A stretch of DNA of 64,000 nucleotides from Bacteroidaceae bacterium. GTDB lineage: Bacteria; Bacteroidota; Bacteroidia; Bacteroidales; Bacteroidaceae. The notes beneath the pieces are model-generated. The model was not told where the DNA came from, did no database searches, and saw only the letters and a list, made by a program, of their open reading frames with translations. Position numbers and translations under genes: made by a program. The DNA lies in NCBI GenBank assembly GCA_902362375.1, contig CABIVS010000003.1, forward strand, positions 327,294-391,293, written 5' to 3'. This document shows, in pieces, positions 38,716 through 45,695 of this stretch. Each line of letters begins with the position of its first letter. Positions within the stretch are counted from its first letter, which is position 1.

Positions 38716-40137
38716 TTATTCTGTTTCTGGGGTTAAACCTGTATTCTTTGTCGCTCCGGTACCTTGGTCTAGCGTGGTGAGTTGACAATTAGTCACCGAG
38801 AAATAAATATCTTTAGGCCAGTTATTCATGGCTTTTGCAAAGTAGAGAGGTTCCAATGTTGCATCCTGATACATCTTCATGAGTGTCTGTTCTATGATAA
38901 ATAACTCCCGTGCTTCGGTACCATTGATACTTTTTCCCTTACCTGGTGCGGATCCGATTATCGAAGGATGTACGCCCATACCGTAACACATCATATTGCT
39001 GACCTCTTCGCTGTCTTCAATATACTCACCACCTTTGAAGAAAGATTCGAGTGGAGTAATAATGATGTCTTTTTCTTCAAAGCCTTTTACACGATCGTAG
39101 CGAAAGTGAGAGACAAAGCCTTTGCCGGCATTTTCTTCACCGGCAAGAAAATCATTCATATCCTTCAGGAACTTTTCTTTGCGTGCTTTCTTCTCGTCAT
39201 CTTTGACTATGCCTTCAGATGCAAATAACTTTTCCCAAAAAGGCTCTTGAATATACACAATGTACCGCAGTGCCATTTGATTTTTAATCAATGATTTTTT
39301 GAAAACAGGGATTGCACTGGAGAAGTCATACCAGCCGGATGCAAAAACACTCCACCAATATGGATGACTATAATAAAACCGTCCGGGTGTAGAGATGCGG
39401 AGGTTATGGATAAATCTCCGTTCTTTTCCTACAATTTTCTCTCCTTTGTCATTTGGAGCAAGTCCCATTCTCATTTTGAGGTCGAGTAGTGGAGTCTGCC
39501 GATCGAGCAGGGGAGTGGCAATCAAATCTGTTGGTGTACCGGTATGCCATTCTGCAGAATAACCGTGCCATTCGCTTTTACCAGTCTTTTCGTCAATTTC
39601 ACTGATCCTGGAACAAGTGGACTCCTTAGCTTTGATTTGTACGAGTTTGGGGGATTTATTGTCATTGTTGAATATATACTCCAGGTAGCCGTCATAGAAT
39701 ATAACCAGATCGTTTGCCAGCTCCATACGGACAAAATTGAAGTTGTTGTTTTCAAGGAATTCAAAAATTTCCGGCTGCTCGTACGGAAGAACTTCCTCTT
39801 TGACTATTTTCCTCGTTTTAGGGTCCCGGTATTTCCGATAGACGAGTATGCTGTCACCGAATACAACTTTATTCTTGAATTCGATATTGCTGCCTATGGT
39901 GACGTTGGTACCGATTTTTTTCATGATGTCATAAGGCATATGATTATTTCGTCCGCGTGGTATCCATTTGATTGGATTCTTTTCTCCTTTGGGAGCTACT
40001 TCGATAGGTGTAGGATTCTTATCAGTGGCGATATCACTGTTATCACTGAATTTGATAACATTCTTTCCACCTTTTAAGACGGCATAAGTATCATAGCCTT
40101 TCATTATAAGATTGATTGAGGGTTGTTGTTGCTTCAT
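38716..40137 (-). CDS. Portal protein
   Basis: 473 residues from the ATG at 40137, which overlaps the upstream stop as TAATG; the frame from 40179 is rejected. Features of HK97/SPP1-type portals: an N-terminal clip/wing region, a long helical segment with YGMGVHPSIIGSAPGKGKSI, then ARELFIIEQTLMKMYQDATL. The dodecameric ring at the capsid vertex is the DNA channel and docks terminase. It is separated from the terminase gene by ~5.7 kb of accessory and lysis genes, which is unusual. Confidence 0.75.
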   Translation of the reverse strand: MKQQQPSINLIMKGYDTYAVLKGGKNVIKFSDNSDIATDKNPTPIEVAPKGEKNPIKWIPRGRNNHMPYDIMKKIGTNVTIGSNIEFKNKVVFGDSILVYRKYRDPKTRKIVKEEVLPYEQPEIFEFLENNNFNFVRMELANDLVIFYDGYLEYIFNNDNKSPKLVQIKAKESTCSRISEIDEKTGKSEWHGYSAEWHTGTPTDLIATPLLDRQTPLLDLKMRMGLAPNDKGEKIVGKERRFIHNLRISTPGRFYYSHPYWWSVFASGWYDFSSAIPVFKKSLIKNQMALRYIVYIQEPFWEKLFASEGIVKDDEKKARKEKFLKDMNDFLAGEENAGKGFVSHFRYDRVKGFEEKDIIITPLESFFKGGEYIEDSEEVSNMMCYGMGVHPSIIGSAPGKGKSINGTEARELFIIEQTLMKMYQDATLEPLYFAKAMNNWPKDIYFSVTNCQLTTLDQGTGATKNTGLTPETE

Positions 40138-40397
40138 TAGAAATATACTTTGAGATTGTTGAATTTGGTGATAAGGCATCGGCGGATTTTTCTCGGAGTA
40201 GCTTCTCCGGCAGGTAATACGTTAATAGTGCTTCCACTACTATGGAATGAGGTCAATACTGCACGATCGTAGGTGACAAGTTCGCCTGTGCTCTTTTTAC
40301 AGAATTCAATGGAGAATTCGATAGGCTTACCGTCTTGTCTACGCTCCATGAGTTTCCATATCTTACTTTGATGGATTCTTTTGTCTATACTTTGCAT
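40137..40397 (-). CDS. 86-residue phage protein, unknown
   Basis: Basic, beta-rich protein (MQSIDKRIHQSKIWKLMERR). It overlaps the spanin-like gene before it by 35 bp and the portal start by 1 base. No family recognised; perhaps a small portal-associated or head protein. Confidence 0.6.
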   Translation of the reverse strand: MQSIDKRIHQSKIWKLMERRQDGKPIEFSIEFCKKSTGELVTYDRAVLTSFHSSGSTINVLPAGEATPRKIRRCLITKFNNLKVYF

Positions 40398-40902
40398 AAA
40401 AAGGTAGTATGAGAATGATTAGTAATATTGGGATACCAATGATTAAGCCATACTTGAATCCATCATCAATTCCGTCCGCGATAGAACCGCTGGCATTCTT
40501 TTGGGATTCGGATTGTTTGTTTTGCTGAAACGTGACGTCAGTCGTTGTTTCCTGTTTATCAGATATACGTGTAGTGTCATCTTTCTGAAGCAAAGTTTTG
40601 ATCGTTGTCTTGCTCCCTTCAATCTCGATATTCGATATTGGGGGTAGTCCGGTAGATGGGTCTGCTGATTTCGTTGTGTCGAAGTTAACTTTAACTTTCC
40701 AGTCTTTACCCGTTTGTTCCTGGTTGAGGTTGAATCGGGAATAGGTATCTTCGGTTCTAATTCGCAGTGCGGAATCTGTGATAGAAAGATCGCTTTGTTC
40801 TTGAGTACTACGATTGTTTTGAAGAGTACTACGGCAACTACACAGTAGCCAGGCAATAGCAAGGCAAGCAAGATAGATGAGAGTGTGTGCATGATGTTTC
40901 AT
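40363..40902 (-). CDS. Lipoprotein with C-terminal TM, unimolecular-spanin-like
   Basis: 179 residues. The N-terminus is a lipoprotein signal with lipobox LCSC (Cys about residue 23), then ~110 polar residues with coiled or extended character, and a C-terminal membrane helix (YGLIIGIPILLIILILPFY) followed by a basic tail. A lipid anchor for the outer membrane at one end and an inner-membrane helix at the other is the layout of unimolecular spanins (phage T1 type), which fuse the two membranes at lysis. It overlaps the gene upstream by 4 bp. Assignment by architecture. Confidence 0.65.
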   Translation of the reverse strand: MKHHAHTLIYLACLAIAWLLCSCRSTLQNNRSTQEQSDLSITDSALRIRTEDTYSRFNLNQEQTGKDWKVKVNFDTTKSADPSTGLPPISNIEIEGSKTTIKTLLQKDDTTRISDKQETTTDVTFQQNKQSESQKNASGSIADGIDDGFKYGLIIGIPILLIILILPFYAKYRQKNPSK

Positions 40903-41246
40903 TGTTTACGGTTGTTACACGTTAGGTTTACACATTTGAATCGTTTAAGATCAGCTATTTCTTTTTCGTTTTCTGCTATCTTTTTATCTTGGGATAGCTG
41001 GTTGCTTTCCAGCTTTTCTATACGGGTAGTCCATTTTGTTTCGCTTTCTATTTTCTCTTTTTTCATAGCCTCCTTGTCAGCTCGCAGGTCAGCGATTAGT
41101 TCCTGATATACATCTTGTACGGAACTAAGAGCTTTGGCTTCTGCTTGCTTCTTGGTGTATTTGAGCGTAATAACTCCAGTGATGGATGACAAGAGACCAC
41201 CACCAAGCAAGAATGTGAGTAGGTTTTGTGTAATGACATCGTTCAT
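40899..41246 (-). CDS. Single-TM coiled-coil protein, lysis-associated
   Basis: 115 residues from MNDVITQNLLTFLLGGGLLS at 41246. One N-terminal membrane helix (about 5-27), then a Lys/Glu coiled coil (about 35-105) and a Cys-containing end (CVNLTCNNRKQ). It overlaps the spanin-like gene by 4 bp. It could be a holin, an inner-membrane spanin or a tail-fibre-like membrane protein. Lysis is the most likely area. Confidence 0.6.
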   Translation of the reverse strand: MNDVITQNLLTFLLGGGLLSSITGVITLKYTKKQAEAKALSSVQDVYQELIADLRADKEAMKKEKIESETKWTTRIEKLESNQLSQDKKIAENEKEIADLKRFKCVNLTCNNRKQ

Positions 41247-41420
41247 GACCTTCTTTTTAAGCAAAGGTATCAGGTGTATGGCAGGCGATAAAGGACAGGG
41301 AGGAGAGCCGATTTTGACAAAATTAATTTTCTTTACATTTTTAAAAGTGCAGCATATAAGGGAAATTGAAAAACTTTAGGTCGAAACTTTTTTTCAGGGC
41401 GGTGCGTGGTCTTGCGACAG

Positions 41421-41446
41421 ATAAAGGGGAAATTTTTCCCCTTTAT
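41421..41446. terminator. Palindromic hairpin
   Basis: ATAAAGGGGAAA and its complement with a 2-base loop, in the 41247-41561 gap. A minus-strand terminator is plausible, but U-tracts are weak. The remainder of the gap has no coding signal apart from the terminator at 41514. Confidence 0.5.
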
Positions 41447-41513
41447 TCAACTGCTTCATTTGATAATCAGAATTTTCTGAATTTTGTTGTGGGAATTGCA
41501 TGAGACAAGAAAA

Positions 41514-41541
41514 AAGCACAGGTATGTGATAACCTGTGCTT
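41514..41541 (-). terminator. Terminator of the 42.3-41.6 kb operon
   Basis: AAGCACAGGT/ACCTGTGCTT hairpin followed on the minus strand by TTTTTTC, 21 bases after the stop at 41562. Confidence 0.85.
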
Positions 41542-41561
41542 CCTAATGAAGAAACTAATGA

Positions 41562-41684
41562 TTATTCCGGCAGTAGAATTTTGATTAGTTCTTGAAGTTG
41601 TGCTGCCGCCCGTTGTCTTTCGTCAGCGGGAGTATTTGGATTGAGCAGCTTAGTTACGAGTTTTAGAGCTTGTTCTCTGTTCAT
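41562..41684 (-). CDS. 40-residue paralogue of the 29160-29300 protein
   Basis: MNREQALKLVTKLLNPNTP then DERQRAAAQLQELIKILLPE. The frame could start at 41750, but alignment with the paralogue puts the start at 41684. Helical, amphipathic. Last gene of a three-gene operon whose leader resembles that of the other operon. Confidence 0.7.
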   Translation of the reverse strand: MNREQALKLVTKLLNPNTPADERQRAAAQLQELIKILLPE

Positions 41685-41774
41685 TGCTGTTGAATTTGAA
41701 TTGATTGAATGCATAACGTACAGATAGCCATACAGCTTTCTTTTCTGCATTTTGAATATTGTGTTGATAAAAGC

Positions 41775-42062
41775 TCATCGTTGACTCACTTTTTTTATCT
41801 TATTGTTGAAGTCAAATTTAATAATTTTACAAGAGAATTTTTTATCTTGATTAGCAATAATCTTTTTCTTGTAATTGGTTAGCGTTTCAATTACAGCATC
41901 TATGCAGTTTTCTCTGATAGAACCTATTGTTGATTCTGCTGTCCCTATGTAAACTCCGTTCATATCAAAAATGGCGGATTCTCCCTCTATATGAATGAAA
42001 CCTGACTTATTGTCTATAATGCGGCATTGCGAAGGGATAATTCGTTCTACATATTCCTTCAT
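41775..42062 (-). CDS. 95-residue phage protein, unknown
   Basis: Starts MKEYVERIIPSQCRIIDNKS, with a good ribosome-binding site AAAAGGAGG. Alpha/beta with a basic C-terminus. It overlaps the gene before it by 4 bp. No family recognised. Confidence 0.65.
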   Translation of the reverse strand: MKEYVERIIPSQCRIIDNKSGFIHIEGESAIFDMNGVYIGTAESTIGSIRENCIDAVIETLTNYKKKIIANQDKKFSCKIIKFDFNNKIKKVSQR

Positions 42063-42268
42063 AGCTCGCCTCCTTTTCCATTAAATGTAATATTGACTGT
42101 GCCTCCATTGGCGTGGATTACAATACCTCTGTGCGATTTATTCACTCGGAGACGTTCGTTACCTTCTGCTACTTCAAGGCAAATGTTGGAAAGGGCTTTC
42201 TGAAGTTTTTCTACGGATATATAGCGTCCGTTTGCGCTTTGGTTTTTCTTTTTCATTTTGGAGATCAT
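42059..42268 (-). CDS. 69-residue basic phage protein, unknown
   Basis: Basic N-terminus (MISKMKKKNQSANGRYISVE), C-terminal beta segment (GGTVNITFNGKGGEL). It follows a structured ~200-nt leader with its own promoter, and overlaps the next gene by 4 bp. A small nucleic-acid-binding protein is possible. Confidence 0.6.
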   Translation of the reverse strand: MISKMKKKNQSANGRYISVEKLQKALSNICLEVAEGNERLRVNKSHRGIVIHANGGTVNITFNGKGGEL

Positions 42269-42297
42269 TTAAAATGAAATAATATGTTGATTAAATA

Positions 42298-42500
42298 CGG
42301 GAAGGGAACAAAAAAGTTCCGCTTTCCCGTTGATCTCCACCTGAAACAGGCAGTGGGCGCATTAACGCTCCACACGGGGGTCGGAACTATATTATGAGCT
42401 ATGGACATAAAAAATGCCCGCAGCGAATAATTGGCGAGCCTACTCGCCTGTTTCAAATGGAGATCGCTACAAAGATGGTGAATCTTTTTTAATGAGCAAA
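42298..42500 (-). ncRNA. Promoter and structured leader / noncoding RNA
   Basis: Minus strand: TTTG (42500-42497), 19 bases, CATCTTTG (42477-42470). The predicted RNA 5' end coincides with a 20-bp closing stem whose arms are 42465-42446 and 42351-42332 (18 Watson-Crick pairs and two G-U). Inside are a GGCGAG/CTCGCC hairpin, a GCUCGC/GCGGGC stem followed by U6 (possible early terminator) and smaller hairpins. A further GTTCC-containing hairpin lies at about 42300-42328. It may be a free RNA of ~135-165 nt or the leader of the operon starting at 42268. Confidence 0.6.
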
Positions 42501-42571
42501 ATAAAAAAATAAAAAAGCAGTTTAAAGGTTGAATTTAACATAAACATTCTTGGCATAAAAATGTTTTTACT

Positions 42572-42579
42572 TATATTTG
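42572..42579 (+). promoter_or_regulatory. Promoter for the small plus-strand membrane gene
   Basis: TATATTTG at 42572-42579, with TTGG about 18 bases upstream in place of TTTG. The predicted start site near 42586 lies after the in-frame ATG at 42561, so the ATG at 42603 is the start. Confidence 0.6.
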
Positions 42580-42602
42580 CGAACGATAATCACTCGAAAT
42601 AC

Positions 42603-42803
42603 ATGTTTGACTTATTCAGAAATATACTATCTTTTATTGGTACTTTTTTAGTAGTAAGTACAAGTACAATGTTATTATTGCAAGGAATCGTGTGTTGTGT
42701 TACATGGAATTGGAACACTAAAAAAAATACCGATTACAGAATTATTGCAATCGGTATTGTTGTAGCTGTTATATTAATCCCCTTTTATTATTTACCCGCT
42801 TGA
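42603..42803 (+). CDS. 66-residue two-TM membrane protein (moron)
   Basis: From MFDLFRNILSFIGTFLVVST: a hydrophobic helix, a Trp-containing loop (CCVTWNWNTKKNTDYR) and a second helix (IIAIGIVVAVILIPFYYLP). It is transcribed against the late operon from its own promoter and is tail-to-tail with the PUA-like gene (stop codons abut at 42803/42804). This is a typical lysogeny-expressed moron layout; superinfection exclusion or a partner role with the neighbouring gene are possible. Confidence 0.65.
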   Translation: MFDLFRNILSFIGTFLVVSTSTMLLLQGIVCCVTWNWNTKKNTDYRIIAIGIVVAVILIPFYYLPA

Positions 42804-43820
42804 TTAATAATCGCGTCTTCCTTCGTTTTTAGCTTTTAAAATTTCGATTATGGGTTTCATGTCGTCGGGGGATTTAATTTTTAAAGAGTCCATAGCACGC
42901 GCTGCGGAATTAATCAATTCTCTGTCTGCTGCTCTATCTAAATAATCATTGATAGCACCTGGAATACCTGTTGTATATAACTCGAAACCTTGGTCTGTAT
43001 TATATCTTAATCCGCCTCCTGTTAAAGCTGTAATGAATAGTCCAAAGGCTAATAGTTTAAATATATTTTTGGTTGATAATCTTAACCATCCAGGCGATTC
43101 CATCTGAATTTTCATAATCAATGCATCTTCATGCGGTATGTCATTTTGACGGCAGAAATCTTCAATTAATGTAGAGATGGCTTTTATATCACAGAAATCA
43201 TCTAATGATACTTCATTTTGCGTCTGTATTTTTAATACCAAATGTAGAATGTCATCTTTTACATAACAATCATTCATTATGCTATCAATATAAGGTGCGT
43301 AATTTTTTACATCAGATAGAATGTGACGAGAGTTGAACATTAATTGAAGGGTGGGAGGAAGGGATCCTCTTATTGTATTATATTTCCATTGAATATGATA
43401 GCGTTTTTTGAAGTTGCAATGGTGATCTTCGTCAATTATAGGGTATTCTTCCTCATACATTTCTCCATCTACTATACCAAAGGCTACATTGGAGGCTCCT
43501 GACGAAGGAATAATTATAATATCTCCGGATTTAATGTCACGGGAAAAACGTAGTAACTGTGCCACTGGATATCCAGTGTTTCGAAGATTAGGATAACGGT
43601 CTTGAAACATTGCTTTTAAAACTTCTTTTGCAGTTGTTTCCGATTCAGGTAGTAATTTAATATCCGCTAAAGTTACTGCGTTATATCCTACTGCGATATA
43701 ATTACCATTAAAGAACTCATCAAAGTATGAGCCTCCCATAGTACGTACCATCCAGTAGTTTTGTTCAGAGTTTATGTTTTTTATGTCGTCTACAAGTTCT
43801 TCAAAATTAGAATATTCCAT
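42804..43820 (-). CDS. PUA/EVE-like domain protein with membrane segment
   Basis: 338 residues. Residues ~20-125 resemble the PUA/EVE-like modified-base-reading fold placed at the front of restriction and defence proteins (YWMVRTMGGSYFDEF, IAVGYNAV, GDIIIIPSSGASNVAFGIVD). A middle helical region follows (about 130-235), then a membrane helix (IFKLLAFGLFITALTGGG, about 252-270) and a polar helical tail. Sensor first and membrane segment later suggest an abortive-infection protein. Its start ATG directly follows the stop of a short leader ORF (TAAATG) in leader copy 3. Family not recognised with certainty. Confidence 0.6.
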   Translation of the reverse strand: MEYSNFEELVDDIKNINSEQNYWMVRTMGGSYFDEFFNGNYIAVGYNAVTLADIKLLPESETTAKEVLKAMFQDRYPNLRNTGYPVAQLLRFSRDIKSGDIIIIPSSGASNVAFGIVDGEMYEEEYPIIDEDHHCNFKKRYHIQWKYNTIRGSLPPTLQLMFNSRHILSDVKNYAPYIDSIMNDCYVKDDILHLVLKIQTQNEVSLDDFCDIKAISTLIEDFCRQNDIPHEDALIMKIQMESPGWLRLSTKNIFKLLAFGLFITALTGGGLRYNTDQGFELYTTGIPGAINDYLDRAADRELINSAARAMDSLKIKSPDDMKPIIEILKAKNEGRRDY

Positions 43821-43833
43821 TTAGTAATATGGC

Positions 43834-43973
43834 GAATCCCTTATCATTGCGCGCCAAAAGGTTTATATAATGACCTTAATCCGATTTTACGGATTACGCA
43901 ATGAAAAGGGATTCATATTTTTATATAATTATTTGGCGACTGCTAAAGTACAATGTTTTCATTATATGACAAA
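43834..43973 (-). promoter_or_regulatory. Promoter and three-way-junction leader RNA, copy 3
   Basis: Minus strand: TTTG (43973-43970), 19 bases, TACTTTAG (43950-43943), the conserved GCCAAATAATTATATAAAA, then P1 (43914 to 43834) enclosing P2 and P3. The inner P1 half is TCATTGCG/CGCAATGA, compensating relative to copies 1 and 2. A short ORF beginning in the 3' strand of P1 (MIRDSPYY) stops one base before the ATG of the PUA-like gene. Confidence 0.85.
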
Positions 43974-44029
43974 AGAAAGTGATATATTTTTGTTTAGAAT
44001 AGATGATAATCTTATTTTTTTGATTTTAC

Positions 44030-44095
44030 TTTTTATTATTTGGGAAGAATATACCACCAGCACTTGTTCCTGAAAGAGTGAAATAGAAATTCATA
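44030..44095 (-). pseudogene. Remnant of a terminase large subunit 3' end
   Basis: About 66 bases matching 45850-45915 with three or four mismatches. It encodes MNFYFTLSGTSAGGIFFPNN before a stop, against MNFYFTLPGTSAGGIFFLNN at the real terminase end. The GNAT/ASCH cassette lies between the two copies. The differences indicate a related but distinct phage as source, not a fresh duplication. Confidence 0.85.
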
Positions 44096-44159
44096 TCATC
44101 TTTGCGTATATCTATAGGGAACGAAGTAGTAGTTGCAACTAAAGGCAGAAGTATTGGCT

Positions 44160-44224
44160 AGATTGTTATAAATATAAAAGCACAAATAAGATATATATTG
44201 GTGCTTTTATATTTATAACAATCT
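44160..44224. terminator. 24-bp perfect hairpin after the ASCH gene
   Basis: AGATTGTTATAAATATAAAAGCAC at 44160-44183 and its exact complement at 44201-44224 would exceed a normal terminator stem in length; the arms start AGATTGTTATAAATATAAAA. It lies 16 bases beyond the ASCH stop codon and closes the GNAT/ASCH cassette. Confidence 0.75.
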
Positions 44225-44240
44225 ATGAAGTTTGAAGAAT

Positions 44241-44642
44241 TTAGATACTCAATGTTGGTTCTAAATCTTCCCCTACTATATACTTAAATGATTGAGGAGC
44301 AACAAAAGAAGAAAATAAATCAAATGGATTGATTGGATTCTCATAAAGTTTAGGTGAAGAAATTTTTAGCGCGTAACCTCGTTTACGACCTTCAAAATAT
44401 TGGTCGAAGAATTCTTTGGTAATTCCTGAAGCCTCTTTGGTCTGATCCCATAATTGTTGAGGTTCTTTTTCTATGATTGTTTCAACGGTAAATTCTCCGA
44501 CGATCATTCCCTCCGGTTTTGTAGAATACACCACTACTTGATTTACATTTTTGGTAAATATAGCTTTTCTGTATTCATACTTTTTGTTTCCTGCAAATAT
44601 TTCACGAACAAATTCCGGTTTAATCGATAATAATACTTTCAT
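44241..44642 (-). CDS. ASCH-domain protein
   Basis: 133 residues. The ASCH signature is clear: LLSIKPEFVREIFAGNKKYE then YRK, a central strand VVVYSTKPEGMIVGEF, and FEGRKRGYALKI near the end. ASCH is a PUA-related fold that binds RNA or nucleosides; one characterised member, E. coli YqfB, hydrolyses N4-acetylcytidine. It overlaps the GNAT-ASCH gene by 23 bp, so the two products are made together. A role opposite to the acetyltransferase is an attractive inference. Confidence 0.85.
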   Translation of the reverse strand: MKVLLSIKPEFVREIFAGNKKYEYRKAIFTKNVNQVVVYSTKPEGMIVGEFTVETIIEKEPQQLWDQTKEASGITKEFFDQYFEGRKRGYALKISSPKLYENPINPFDLFSSFVAPQSFKYIVGEDLEPTLSI

Positions 44643-45675
44643 TTATTTTTCCTCTTGAATTTATATTGTTAAATTGCTCATCTGTTATTTGGAGGAATCC
44701 CCAGTATTCATTGCCATCTAGTCCAACCTGTTCAATTAGCTCATTACGAGTGACCCTTCTATCAAATGCAGCATTATAAGTCATTTTAATAACAACCATA
44801 TTATATGTTGTGTACCACTTCTTTAACTCATTTTCATCAAATATGCTATAGGCATTAGCATATTTTATAAAGTCATCTACAGAAGCGAAATCTTTAGCTT
44901 TCTTAATTTCTTCAACCACGCATATAGAGGAAATTACGCTTCTATATTTAGCTGGTCCTGCATGATCAGAAGTACGATATATAAGTAAGATGTCCCCTTT
45001 TTCAAGTTGATCAAGCCCATTCATACTTGATACATATATCTTATGGATACTATTTGTATGTGTAACATCTTTAATGAGCACATCCTTGCTCCTTTCTTCT
45101 GTATTCAATATTGAATCAGGAAAAAGAGGAGTGTGGTATTCCGGTTTTACTGATAAAATGAATTTTCGGACATCCTTAGCATGCACGAAAGGATAATCTA
45201 ATAGTATATCTCCAGTATAACTTGTCATTGATTTTGTAAAAACAAGCTCTGGCTCATCCTCTTCTCCTTTAGTTCCGTATTCTGTGAATCCATATCTTTG
45301 TAATAGCGTGATTAGACCTGTATGTTTTTTATAGATGGTCACATAAATTTCACAGACTCCTATATATAAAGCAGCTGCAATGATTTTCTTGACAAAGTAT
45401 TCTCCTAATTTTGTTTTATGTGCATCTATCTTGAATGTACCGACTTTCAATCTACTGGCAGCAGGCATTGGAGGATTAATGTCATTTAATTCTTCTGTTT
45501 CATGTTTCATATAGAGAAATCCCTGGAGCTTTCCTTGCGCATCTTTTTGAATGAATGCTTTAGCTCCTTTTTTAGCCTTTTTAGTGTACCATTCTGAAAA
45601 TTCGGGATAATCTTGTTTTAGTGAATCGAAAAAAGGATCAGATAAATCTATATCGCAAAATTTATTTTGTTTCAT
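44620..45675 (-). CDS. GNAT acetyltransferase fused to an ASCH/EVE-like domain
   Basis: 351 residues. The N-terminal half is GNAT-like: an acceptor-side region GFLYMKHETEELND, a strand-loop KVGTFKIDAHKTKLGEYFVK corresponding to the acetyl-CoA pyrophosphate loop, and LLQRYGFTEYGTK near the end of the domain. The C-terminal half begins FILSVKPEYHTPLFPDS, a second copy of the motif that starts the downstream ASCH protein, and continues LEKGDILLIYRTSDHAGPAK in PUA/EVE style. It has a near-perfect ribosome-binding site (AAGGAGG), its own promoter and a pseudoknot-capable leader. It may acetylate a nucleic-acid or tRNA target. Confidence 0.8.
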   Translation of the reverse strand: MKQNKFCDIDLSDPFFDSLKQDYPEFSEWYTKKAKKGAKAFIQKDAQGKLQGFLYMKHETEELNDINPPMPAASRLKVGTFKIDAHKTKLGEYFVKKIIAAALYIGVCEIYVTIYKKHTGLITLLQRYGFTEYGTKGEEDEPELVFTKSMTSYTGDILLDYPFVHAKDVRKFILSVKPEYHTPLFPDSILNTEERSKDVLIKDVTHTNSIHKIYVSSMNGLDQLEKGDILLIYRTSDHAGPAKYRSVISSICVVEEIKKAKDFASVDDFIKYANAYSIFDENELKKWYTTYNMVVIKMTYNAAFDRRVTRNELIEQVGLDGNEYWGFLQITDEQFNNINSRGKINESIIID

Positions 45676-45695
45676 AGTTGCAACCTCCTTAGAAC

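Noticed and set aside
40443..40892. A 149-codon frame overlapping the spanin-like gene
   Set aside because: Alternate frame of a gene with a lipobox and TM helix; the embedded-spanin idea was considered, but this frame has no lipobox or membrane anchor.
32708..43973. Integron attC sites or a MITE as explanation for the three repeats
   Set aside because: No integron integrase or transposase, no terminal target duplications, and the copies have a conserved promoter upstream of same-strand genes. Not excluded for cassette exchange by homologous recombination.
43870..44073. A 67-codon plus-strand frame
   Set aside because: Runs through leader copy 3 and the terminase remnant; no support for translation.
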